NCBI GenBank assembly: GCA_016874895.1
Contig: VGSX01000163.1
Span: 1 to 7,853 of the forward strand
Length of the DNA stretch: 7,853 nt
Direction of reading: 5' to 3'
Source: Deltaproteobacteria bacterium
GTDB taxonomy: Bacteria; Desulfobacterota; Desulfobaccia; Desulfobaccales; Desulfobaccaceae
Shown: positions 1 through 6,761 of the stretch, piece by piece
Layout: each line of letters opens with the position of its first letter
Numbering within the stretch: position 1 is the first letter of the stretch
Notes under the pieces: generated by a model
The model's database searches: none
Told to the model about the DNA's origin: nothing
What the model saw: the letters and a program-made list of their open reading frames with translations, nothing else
Position numbers and translations under genes: made by a program

Positions 1-582
1 AATTTCCGGTGCAACGTAAATATACACAATCAAGTCCGGCAGGGGGACTATCTCGGCAAATCGTCGCACGTCAGGTTCACACGGTATTGCTTTCAGCGAA
101 ACCAGCACATTGTGGGCTGCGTGAACCGGACCTTCATCGTGGACCACGTTAGATCCTTTAATACGCCAGCGGATATAGTTCCCCGCCTTGCGGAGCACGC
201 TGCGGAGACAGGCGATCTTACCTGTGGGCGGTCTCCCTGAGCTGATGATGCGCCAACTGCACAACGAGACTAGCGGCCAAAAAGACGGAGTCCCCAGGAG
301 GTAGGGCAGGCCGAGCATTTCCAGCGCCAGATTCTGCCGTGTGGGCGACAGTCGCTCGTATCCACGTAAGCCGGCGACTTGAAATCTCGTTTCATGGTTC
401 GTTTCGAAAGCATGACCCAGACTCCGCAGACGATCAATGGCCTGCGCGGCCCACGTGGTCTTGCCGGCCCCCGTAACCCCCGTGACCTCGACATATAGAC
501 CCGGCGCCGGCGCCGCCTCGAGGACCCCGCCCCCCCGGAGCCCTTCCCCAACCATCTGCATCTGCTTCTTGCCTTGCCTCAT
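1..582 (-). CDS. P-loop kinase, thymidylate-kinase-like fold (C-terminus beyond window)
   Basis: The reading frame starts at an ATG (582-580) and stays open for 194 codons to the window edge, so the stop lies outside. An in-frame TGA eight codons upstream makes this the first possible ATG; Met8 and Met10 are alternatives, and no good Shine-Dalgarno sequence precedes any of them. A Walker A motif GVTGAGKTT lies at residues 35-43 after a beta strand (LYVEVTG). A Walker-B-like VVHDEGP (about 146-152) and the strand PDLIVYIYVAPEI (182-194) follow. In thymidylate and related nucleoside or nucleotide kinases, a 'PDLviyLdvpPE' strand precedes the lid region, so that fold is likely. The N-terminal extension of about 29 residues is longer than usual. 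The substrate cannot be told. The gene follows the glycosyltransferase by 74 bp and probably belongs to the same polysaccharide locus. It does not look like a housekeeping tmk: the usual DRY/DR(Y)-type motif is replaced by HDEGP. Confidence 0.75.
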   Translation of the reverse strand, partial: MRQGKKQMQMVGEGLRGGGVLEAAPAPGLYVEVTGVTGAGKTTWAAQAIDRLRSLGHAFETNHETRFQVAGLRGYERLSPTRQNLALEMLGLPYLLGTPSFWPLVSLCSWRIISSGRPPTGKIACLRSVLRKAGNYIRWRIKGSNVVHDEGPVHAAHNVLVSLKAIPCEPDVRRFAEIVPLPDLIVYIYVAPEI

Positions 583-656
583 TTTATAAGAAGCGTCACG
601 GCGGGATCAGAGTCATTTTTCCCGTTGGATTATGGCGTCTTCAAACACCACACCCA

Positions 657-1889
657 TTAGAGAGGACAGACGCCTTTTTCAGTAATTACGGGGGTTTTTC
701 CAGATTCTGAGCCATAACCTAGGGCGGATTTCCAGTTGTGGAGACGCATCTCCAGCGCCGCCGCCAAAGAAAGATGGCGCTCTGCGAAAGTTCTGCCCGA
801 TAGCTGCCGCGCTTTGCGCTCACTGTCCGAAAGCTCCAGAATCTCAAGGATAGCCCAGTAAATGTTTTCAGTATCCTTTTGGCGGACCCGGACTACGAGG
901 GGACACCGGGCAATCTGGTCCAGGTCGTCAGTTTGGGTGATTATAAAGCGGCCGCAGGCCACAAACTGCCGGACCTTTTGGTATGAATTGCCGATCCATG
1001 CGGCGCGTTGCGAGTGGTCGAAAGCAACTCCTAGGTCAATCAAATTTATCCATTGCGGCACAGTAGCATAGTCAACCCGCCCCGGCGCATGAAATTGGGC
1101 GATTATCCCATATTGCCGCGCCAGTTCCAGAAGCGCTGATTCCGCCCCCCCCACCACCACCCCATAGGCGTCAACGCCTTCAGCGCGGAGTCGGGCGACT
1201 GCTTGAATGACTTCGCATCCCCCTCTTTGCCATGGGTCCCCACCGGCATAGCCAACCACCACACCCTGGGGGGGAATGCCTAGAGATTCTCGCAGGTCCA
1301 TCGAATTGCCGGGCACAAATCGGTCCACGTTGGTGGCATTGGGGACCACATAATAGGCATTCGGACGAGCGCCAACCTGATTAATAATAAGAGAGCGCAA
1401 CTCGTTGGTTGTGGAGTCAATGGTGCAAGCCCTCTGGACCACGCGTCGCAGCAGCCATCGAACTAAAGGCCGCAGACCCCGGACGGCGATTTGGTTGAGA
1501 CTCCATCCGTTGGCGACGAAGCCGGCGCTTCCCAGAGATTTAATGGCAAGAGGAGTATCGGTGCAACGAAGGGCGCGCAGACATCCAAAAGGGAGAAGCG
1601 CGAGTCTCCCTACCACCATATCAGGCTTAAATACATCAACCTCAGACAGAAGGGCGCGTTCGACGTCGCGTTCCGATGAAATAATGGCGTGGGTGGAGGG
1701 CCCCCAGGCATGCCTGATTGGCCGCAGGCTTTCTTTAGGGAATTCCCCCAGCGCGAGGGCGGAGCTAGGAACGATGGCCCGGGCCTGAACGCCGGGATGC
1801 CGCAAGAGTTGCCCGACAAATTCCCGCTCGTTTATGCTCGGCCCCTTCGCTAAAGACAGGTCAAAAGTGGTGAAGTAAAGGATTTTCAT
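657..1889 (-). CDS. GT-B fold glycosyltransferase, GT4-like
   Basis: This 410-residue protein starts MKILYFTTFD, a typical first strand of a GT-B glycosyltransferase, and has no signal peptide or membrane span. The acceptor-side domain covers roughly residues 1-180. The linker VVPNATNVDRFVPG (181-194) matches the 'vpNGVD...F.P' signature of GT4 enzymes. The donor domain begins with VVGYAGGDPWQRGG (211-224). The segment YQKVRQFVACGRFII (303-317) aligns with the usual 'PLKLFEYMACGKPVI'. In that alignment Q308 stands where most GT4 enzymes have the Glu that contacts the nucleotide-sugar ribose. The likely role is sugar transfer from an activated donor to a lipid-linked or growing glycan at the cytoplasmic face; donor and acceptor cannot be predicted. 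The ATG at 1889 fits the fold's N-terminus exactly, although no Shine-Dalgarno sequence sits directly upstream. The stop is TAA. It lies 58 bp after the beta-helix gene. Confidence 0.88.
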   Translation of the reverse strand: MKILYFTTFDLSLAKGPSINEREFVGQLLRHPGVQARAIVPSSALALGEFPKESLRPIRHAWGPSTHAIISSERDVERALLSEVDVFKPDMVVGRLALLPFGCLRALRCTDTPLAIKSLGSAGFVANGWSLNQIAVRGLRPLVRWLLRRVVQRACTIDSTTNELRSLIINQVGARPNAYYVVPNATNVDRFVPGNSMDLRESLGIPPQGVVVGYAGGDPWQRGGCEVIQAVARLRAEGVDAYGVVVGGAESALLELARQYGIIAQFHAPGRVDYATVPQWINLIDLGVAFDHSQRAAWIGNSYQKVRQFVACGRFIITQTDDLDQIARCPLVVRVRQKDTENIYWAILEILELSDSERKARQLSGRTFAERHLSLAAALEMRLHNWKSALGYGSESGKTPVITEKGVCPL

Positions 1890-1896
1890 GTTGGGA

Positions 1897-1913
1897 CTTT
1901 ATTATAAATAAAG
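1897..1913 (-). promoter_or_regulatory. AT-rich inverted repeat with a TATAAT box before the glycosyltransferase
   Basis: A perfect 7 bp inverted repeat, CTTTATT-ATA-AATAAAG on the plus strand, lies 7 bases upstream of the glycosyltransferase ATG. Read on the minus strand it contains TATAAT (1906-1901), a perfect -10 hexamer. The best -35-like match, TTGTCC (1934-1929), is 22 bases away, which is too far for a standard promoter. A GGAG (1923-1920 on the minus strand) sits just before the repeat. The element could instead be a hairpin that brings this GGAG closer to the start codon. Both readings are inference. Confidence 0.3.
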
Positions 1914-1947
1914 AAGTCTCCATTTTTCGGACAACAGTCCCCCCTGG

Positions 1948-3642
1948 TCACCTGCCGGTATATTCCACTTGAACCGTGAGGTTAGGCATATTCATGCCTC
2001 CGGCATAATCAAGTTTTTCAAACATAAGAACATCATTGGCAGACCTGCTCAACTTGGTGGAGCTAACTGAAAGTTCGGCGTCCTTATACGCCGGCACATC
2101 GGTTCCCAAATTGAAGGTCAGCGACGTTATCAGTTCTCCAATGCCCCCCTTACCATTATTCGCCCGCACTCCGAGCCTGAAATAATTAGTGTTGTTGCCG
2201 GTAATTGCTGCATCAGGAACAATTGAAACCCTTGTTATGGTAATAGGATCGGGAATTCGCGCTATGGCAAGGGTAGCGCTTGATCCTGCCGCAATGGCGG
2301 GAATTCTGGCGGTGATGACTCCGCGTTTGGGCAGAATCCGCAGGCCTCCATCCGCTTCGTCATAATATTCAAAGAAACCGTGGTTTTGAAACGTCCTGAT
2401 TTTGTTAAACCGGTCAATGAACATAGGCGCCACCGCGGCATTGTTTTTTATTACCCCATTGGATGATCTTCTCGCTCCCCAGAACATCGCGCCGCGGCTA
2501 TGCTGATCCAGCAGGATGTCCACCGTATTTTTTTCAAAGCGCATGCCTATGTATTTGTTAGATGAGCCATTGTCCCGGATGCCGGCTGCCGGAGCGGCCC
2601 CTGGCACGTCTAGATTCATGAAAGTCCAGGTATTGGGGTATTTCTTGGGAGTGCCGGAAATGGTGTCCTCAACATTTATATTGTAGTATCCCGATCCACC
2701 ATCAATGCGACCGCCCATAGCCAAACCGCTATTCACCCCCCCGTTGATGTGCAGGCCATGCCTGCCGGGTCCGGCCACATAGATCTGGGTCAAGACTGCA
2801 TAATGAGAACCTTGCTTGGATATAATGGCCCCCTCGATGCTTATCCCATCTCTCGGGGCTCGGTATACCTTAACCCTATCAATCCTGAGATGGTTAAAGA
2901 CATTTTGGATGAAGATGCCGTCGACTGGGTGGCCAGGAGGGGCAGTGTGCTCCAAAGCAAGATCACGAATCAAAATCCCCTGGGTGTCTTCATCGGCTCC
3001 GCCGGTCCTGGAAATTGAGGACTTAGTTGTACTGGTATTTTTCAATATGGATTTCCAGCCGCTGCCTACAATTGATAACCCTTTGCTAAAAGATAACCCG
3101 CCATGCCGATAGGTGCCTGGCAGGACCCGGAGAACTCCATAACAACACTCGGCCGCATTGATGGCCGCCTGGAGGGCGGCGGTGTTATCCTTGTTATCGT
3201 CTCCCGCCGCCCCCCACCACTCGGGAATAACTTCCTTGACGACCCCGACGGCAAAGACTACCCATTGGCGGCTGGGGCTGTTATCCGCGAAACACTGCCA
3301 CAACCCACATTCGAATGGACCTTGAATGGTCAGATGTAAGCCGCCGTCGCGGGTGATAATCGCTCCCCTTTTGGGCGCCAAGGTGATATTGGATTTTACT
3401 GTAAGATCTTTGCCTACTTTGTGGGGTCCTGGTGGCAAAACTAGCGTAACCTCAGCGCCACGAGCGTTTAAAGTGGCCACTGCTTCGGCGAAGGTGGCGT
3501 ATCCATCATCGCCAACAGTGATTTCTGGCTTATTAGGCAGATTATTCCAAGAGGCGTAGGGGGCGATTCCGCCCTCCTTAGCCCCGAGGCAAAGCGCAAG
3601 CAAAGATATCAGGAGAATAATCTTGATTTTTCTGGATCTCAT
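1948..3642 (-). CDS. Secreted right-handed beta-helix protein (pectate-lyase/tailspike type)
   Basis: I chose the ATG at 3642 (564 residues) because it begins a clean signal peptide: basic RSRKIK, then hydrophobic IILLISLLALCLG, with likely cleavage near LGA|KE. The frame also extends 15 codons to a TTG at 3687 that overlaps the preceding stop. Counting from the ATG, residues about 35-125 resemble the small N-terminal domain of such proteins (ATFAEAVATLNARG, then LTVKSNITLAP). The segment IPEWWGAAGDDNKDNTAALQ (139-158) is the hallmark start of pectate-lyase-3/GH28-like beta helices. Irregular helix coils such as GIFIQNV, GISIEGAI and GLHINGG follow to about residue 420. The last 120 residues, with VSIVPDAAITGNNTNYFRLGV (472-492), resemble a beta-sandwich C-terminal domain found in phage tail and structural proteins. 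Function is inferred: a polysaccharide lyase, hydrolase, epimerase or binder acting outside the cytoplasm on the locus product. Catalytic residues cannot be assigned. Confidence 0.82.
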   Translation of the reverse strand: MRSRKIKIILLISLLALCLGAKEGGIAPYASWNNLPNKPEITVGDDGYATFAEAVATLNARGAEVTLVLPPGPHKVGKDLTVKSNITLAPKRGAIITRDGGLHLTIQGPFECGLWQCFADNSPSRQWVVFAVGVVKEVIPEWWGAAGDDNKDNTAALQAAINAAECCYGVLRVLPGTYRHGGLSFSKGLSIVGSGWKSILKNTSTTKSSISRTGGADEDTQGILIRDLALEHTAPPGHPVDGIFIQNVFNHLRIDRVKVYRAPRDGISIEGAIISKQGSHYAVLTQIYVAGPGRHGLHINGGVNSGLAMGGRIDGGSGYYNINVEDTISGTPKKYPNTWTFMNLDVPGAAPAAGIRDNGSSNKYIGMRFEKNTVDILLDQHSRGAMFWGARRSSNGVIKNNAAVAPMFIDRFNKIRTFQNHGFFEYYDEADGGLRILPKRGVITARIPAIAAGSSATLAIARIPDPITITRVSIVPDAAITGNNTNYFRLGVRANNGKGGIGELITSLTFNLGTDVPAYKDAELSVSSTKLSRSANDVLMFEKLDYAGGMNMPNLTVQVEYTGR

Positions 3643-3655
3643 ATTTTTATGGTCT

Positions 3656-3660
3656 TCCTC
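3656..3660 (-). promoter_or_regulatory. Possible ribosome binding site of the beta-helix gene
   Basis: GAGGA on the minus strand lies 13 bases before the ATG at 3642, somewhat farther than usual. It supports starting at this ATG, which begins the signal peptide, rather than at the TTG at 3687. Confidence 0.4.
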
Positions 3661-3683
3661 GGGGATTCCGCCATTTCCGGATC

Positions 3684-5072
3684 TCAATCATGGCCCCCCG
3701 TCTGACCGAGGGTTGACCCCGATGCTAATCGTACGCTAGAATTGAAGGTTCCGGGCGCGGCAACCCTGTTCCTGGCAACGCCTGCGCCAGCCGTAAACGC
3801 GATATGGCGTCGACGCGCAAAGCGCCGGCGCTTAAAGCCTTGGAGATGTACAGCGGGCGATCCCAATCCCAGGAGCATCCCGGAAAACAGCCATAGTTCT
3901 CTGTTGCCAGCAACATCTCCGGTAACTTCTCCCTTCATAGCCAAAAAAATAACTGATAAAAAGCAAGATACAACCAAGCCGTTCAGATGGCCCCTCGATA
4001 TCATTTTTCTTACCAATGAAAGACCATTTAACAAAACACCGGCTAAAAACAGTAAATAAATCGTAACACCTATAAGGCCTAATTGGACAAAAAAAGCCAT
4101 TAATAGACTGTGGGTTCTACATTCATAAGTATAAATTGCCGAAATTCCGCTGCCAAAGAAAATATCTTTCATGCCTATATTAAGATATGTCTCATGTATA
4201 CCCATTCTATAACTAGTTGCTGAGCCATATGAATCACTATCAAATGTATGAGCCAGATAACCTGTGGTAATTCCTTCTTCTTGCATTTGCATTATAGATT
4301 TAAAAAAAATGGCGCTCGCAATTATAACGGTAAAAACTGAAAGTATGATTGCTATCTTTTTTCTTTTTTTAATTAAAACAAAATTGGCGCCATAAAGTAA
4401 AATCAAAAAACCGGTTGCCAATAGGAAAGCGGCCTTGGCCCCGGATAGCAGAATTCCAACCATGCACAAACCGGTAATCCCCAGCTTCCAAAACAGGTAA
4501 TCGGATTTGCTATCAAATAGCAAGCCGGCCATGAGGTAAACAACTGATAGAGCACAGAAATACCCGCTTCTTATTCCAGTGCCGGGGAATAACATACTTC
4601 TTCCCGAGGACCAGGTAATACCCTGCATGAAAACATAAATCGAGATCAACGCCAGGATAATACTTGCCATGATCCAGACATTCCAAACACGTTTTATTGT
4701 CTCAGGTGTTCTGCAAAAGAACAGAGCAGCAAAGAAAAGTAATAGATTGCCCCCCATAAACCGTACATAGTTTTCCCTGGATAACTCGTCCGAGTATTCA
4801 ATCAGGCTGATGGTCATGAGCAATCCCAAGACGACCATTAACAGAGACGGTATATTCATCAGGGAGCGTATGCTTCTGAAATTGAATATTACCACTATAA
4901 GTAATAAAGATAAAATGACTGAAGCTACTATGATGTCTCCCAATCTCCCATATAATTCAATAAGTCCCACGGATTTGCCCATCAAAAAGGCGATGACACT
5001 CAGAAACAGTTTATGGATATCTGGAGCAAAAACCCCGACGAGCAAACTAGCCAAGAAAAGAATAGTTCTCAT
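3684..5072 (-). CDS. O-antigen ligase/polymerase-like (Wzy/WaaL family) membrane protein
   Basis: This 462-residue protein is strongly hydrophobic, with about 10-12 predicted membrane spans, beginning at residue 3. Family features visible are: ILLSGAKAAFLLA (207-219), matching the 'ltgSRgaflal' segment; a large hydrophilic, presumably periplasmic loop at about 260-318; YRMGIHETYLNIGMKDIFFG (288-307), matching the 'R...w..a..mi.dnPl.G.G' pattern with R289; and THSLLMAFFVQLGLIGVTIY (320-339), matching 'aHN.yl..l.elGliG' with H321. Wzy-type enzymes polymerise undecaprenyl-linked repeat units at the periplasmic face, while WaaL ligates glycans to lipid A; sequence alone does not separate the two. 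The ATG at 5072 has a good Shine-Dalgarno sequence. The gene body is AT-rich. The last 50 or so residues (about 411-462) are a basic, non-hydrophobic, GC-rich tail (GFKRRRFARRRH), probably cytoplasmic and unlike the rest. The stop lies 41 bp before the chosen start of the beta-helix gene. Confidence 0.85.
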   Translation of the reverse strand: MRTILFLASLLVGVFAPDIHKLFLSVIAFLMGKSVGLIELYGRLGDIIVASVILSLLLIVVIFNFRSIRSLMNIPSLLMVVLGLLMTISLIEYSDELSRENYVRFMGGNLLLFFAALFFCRTPETIKRVWNVWIMASIILALISIYVFMQGITWSSGRSMLFPGTGIRSGYFCALSVVYLMAGLLFDSKSDYLFWKLGITGLCMVGILLSGAKAAFLLATGFLILLYGANFVLIKKRKKIAIILSVFTVIIASAIFFKSIMQMQEEGITTGYLAHTFDSDSYGSATSYRMGIHETYLNIGMKDIFFGSGISAIYTYECRTHSLLMAFFVQLGLIGVTIYLLFLAGVLLNGLSLVRKMISRGHLNGLVVSCFLSVIFLAMKGEVTGDVAGNRELWLFSGMLLGLGSPAVHLQGFKRRRFARRRHIAFTAGAGVARNRVAAPGTFNSSVRLASGSTLGQTGGHD

Positions 5073-5264
5073 GGATTACACCTTTTGCACTCAACAATTT
5101 AGAGCAGTCTGCCAGCTGCCGAGGAAAATGCCAACCAAAGGAGGAAAGCATACCCCCGGATCCGAGATAGCAACCCAGCGTCCATTGGTTACAGATTCTT
5201 ATATGGCACAATTCATGCCGTGCATTTATCCTGGTATACTGCGCTAATCGATGGTCGCTCCCGA
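5073..5264. other. Intergenic stretch between the deacetylase and wzy-like genes
   Basis: Together with the hairpin this is the largest gap in the window. Apart from the wzy Shine-Dalgarno sequence I see no convincing promoter, RNA gene or intrinsic terminator in it. An 81-codon GTG frame spans it on the minus strand (5292-5047), overlapping the deacetylase stop and the wzy start, but no recognisable domain supports it. A promoter for the downstream genes could be here. Confidence 0.4.
5079..5085 (-). promoter_or_regulatory. Ribosome binding site of the wzy-like gene
   Basis: AAAGGTG on the minus strand lies 6 bases before the ATG at 5072. It is the best Shine-Dalgarno match in the window. 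It supports the chosen start and suggests that this gene initiates translation independently, after the 216 bp gap. Confidence 0.65.
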
Positions 5265-5290
5265 GAACCGCACCCCTAGGTGCTTGGTTC
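5265..5290 (-). other. Bulged hairpin across the deacetylase stop codon
   Basis: GAACC-GCACC, a CCTA loop, then GGTGC-TT-GGTTC (read on the plus strand) form two 5 bp stems separated by a TT bulge. The structure overlaps the first two bases read on the plus strand of the deacetylase stop codon (5289-5291). No T-run follows on the minus strand, so it is not a classical intrinsic terminator. It might be an RNA-stabilising or attenuating element. The function is inferred only from its structure and position. Confidence 0.4.
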
Positions 5291-6731
5291 ACGCCGCCAA
5301 CACCGCTTGGTACAGGGTTTTGTCGCGGGTGGTCATAAGCTTCGAGTTATGCCACAGCAGGGTAAAAGCCCCATTGACCGCCCGGCAGGCCCTCTTCAGT
5401 TTAAGAAAGACCTCATAAGCCGCTTCACCCACCCCCAGTCCCATGTGCTTTTTACCGATAATCGTGGTTTCCATCGCGATCAACGGACGAAGGCGCAGGT
5501 TCAGCGAACGCGACGCCACCGGGTCAAATGCCTGATACTCCCGGCAGGTGCCGCAGCGGAATCCGGCATGGTCGCTGTAGCCCAGTGTGGAGTCGTACGT
5601 CATCCCCGCCTGCTCCCAGCCATACAAGGTGGTGGGGGTCCGCCAACGGAGAAAGTGCATCCTCCCCCCCCAAGCCTTCTCCTGGATGCCCTCCCCGGCG
5701 CACACCAACTTGAGTCGGGCGGCTTCGGCGGCAATCAGGTCAGGCTGTTGGTAAGTATTATAGCTTGGATGAAGGCCGATTTCATGCCCTCGGTCGTGAA
5801 TCCGGCGCAACAGTCGTCGTATCGCCGGCATTTCGATGTCATAGTTCGGCTTTTTCTGCGAATCGGTCCAACCGGCTATAAAGTAAAACGCACTTCGAAG
5901 CCCGTGTTTCTCGGACAGGTCCATGATCCAGTCAAAGCAATTGAACGGATCCGCCGGGTCCAACGCCCTGGGGCCCCTGATCCAGGCGCGGGGGCCGCTC
6001 ACCAGGCTTCTGATGGCGCGCCTTTTCACTACGTCGGCGGCCAGATGGATCAGCATCCGCCCGAAACCGCCCAGGGCGTAACGGGCCGGGGCATCCACGT
6101 CGTGGGTAAGCCGCATTTCCGGCTCCGGAACCGGCTTTGCCGCACCCGGCCAGAGGTACTCGATGCTCGCCCTGAGCACCTGGACATATTCATCAATCAG
6201 CGGCCGTTCCAGGAAACTTTCCTGATAAGCCAGCGAGGCCCTGGCAGGGAAACGGTCATGCTGGTCACGCTCAGGGATCACTACTTCTTCGTAGCGCGTC
6301 AGCATGAAAAACGCGCTGCCAAAGACATCCAGGGGAAGACAGATTCTCCCCGGGGCCAGGCTGCTCATGGGCGACCGGTGATCGCCGTAGATCACCGGCA
6401 AATGCCGCGAGATAAGATTGACCTCAAGGCCTAGTTCGGCGGTGTCCCAGACCGCCAGGGGCCGACTGGGCAGGGAGCTTGATGTGAGCCAGGTTTGCGG
6501 AGCGGTTTGGAAGAGCACGTCCGGCATCAAAATTTCACCATTATGACCTGCCATCCTAATCCGCGTGTCCTCCCGCTGGGCGTCGACTCTCTGCCAGGGC
6601 AGGCCCAGCCAATCCGCCAGGAGCGCCGTAAGAATGTAATGGCGCTCCGCCGGATAGGTCGCCGGGGTTTCGATGATCAGCGTTTGGGCCCCGGGGGTTG
6701 ACCTCGAATGGGTCGGATTTAAATTGCCCAT
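5289..6731 (-). CDS. Polysaccharide deacetylase family protein with N-terminal accessory domain
   Basis: This is a 480-residue protein with no signal peptide. Residues about 15-195 form the accessory domain often fused to EPS-locus deacetylase-like proteins (DUF7033 type, from memory). Its marks are LPLDVFGSAFFMLTRYEE (132-149) and FLERPLIDEYV (173-183). The catalytic NodB-like barrel covers about 204-470. Its motifs are: RLTHDVDAP (207-215), equivalent to the CE4 TFDDG motif, with D211 and D213; GHEIGLHPSYNTY (315-327), equivalent to H(S/T)xxH but with Asn325 instead of the second His; HFLRWRTPTT (359-368) with the Arg; YDSTLGYSDHAGFRCGTC (379-396); and LLWHNS (458-463) with H461. CE4 enzymes remove N- or O-acetyl groups from glycans using a metal. 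The lack of an export signal suggests a cytoplasmic or lipid-linked precursor substrate, which is inferred. The ATG at 6731 follows the acyltransferase by 30 bp and has only a weak upstream purine stretch. The gene is GC-rich, unlike both neighbours. Confidence 0.85.
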   Translation of the reverse strand: MGNLNPTHSRSTPGAQTLIIETPATYPAERHYILTALLADWLGLPWQRVDAQREDTRIRMAGHNGEILMPDVLFQTAPQTWLTSSSLPSRPLAVWDTAELGLEVNLISRHLPVIYGDHRSPMSSLAPGRICLPLDVFGSAFFMLTRYEEVVIPERDQHDRFPARASLAYQESFLERPLIDEYVQVLRASIEYLWPGAAKPVPEPEMRLTHDVDAPARYALGGFGRMLIHLAADVVKRRAIRSLVSGPRAWIRGPRALDPADPFNCFDWIMDLSEKHGLRSAFYFIAGWTDSQKKPNYDIEMPAIRRLLRRIHDRGHEIGLHPSYNTYQQPDLIAAEAARLKLVCAGEGIQEKAWGGRMHFLRWRTPTTLYGWEQAGMTYDSTLGYSDHAGFRCGTCREYQAFDPVASRSLNLRLRPLIAMETTIIGKKHMGLGVGEAAYEVFLKLKRACRAVNGAFTLLWHNSKLMTTRDKTLYQAVLAA

Positions 6732-6761
6732 GGGCTATTTTTTTCCAGTTTCACACTTGTC

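Noticed and set aside
270..551. Minus-strand 93-codon arginine-rich frame
   Set aside because: It is an out-of-frame shadow of the P-loop kinase, whose frame carries clear kinase motifs.
602..624. CGGGA...TCCCG inverted repeat between the glycosyltransferase and kinase genes
   Set aside because: The stem is only 5 bp with a 13-base loop and no proper U-run after it, so it cannot be told from chance.
1929..1940. GGAC-AACA-GTCC palindrome after the beta-helix gene
   Set aside because: A 4 bp stem without a T-run is too weak to call a terminator.
5203..5218. TGGCAC-N5-ATGC resembling a sigma-54 promoter
   Set aside because: It is on the plus strand, where no gene follows, and the -12 element is imperfect.
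5047..5292. Minus-strand 81-codon frame starting at GTG, overlapping the deacetylase stop (GTGA)
   Set aside because: The coupled start is suggestive, but there is no ribosome binding site or domain, the amino-acid composition is odd, and the frame runs over the wzy-like Shine-Dalgarno sequence and start.
5280..6434. Plus-strand open frame of 384 codons
   Set aside because: It lies fully opposite the well-supported deacetylase gene in GC-rich DNA, where antisense frames stay open by chance. Its protein is proline/arginine-rich with no recognisable domain.
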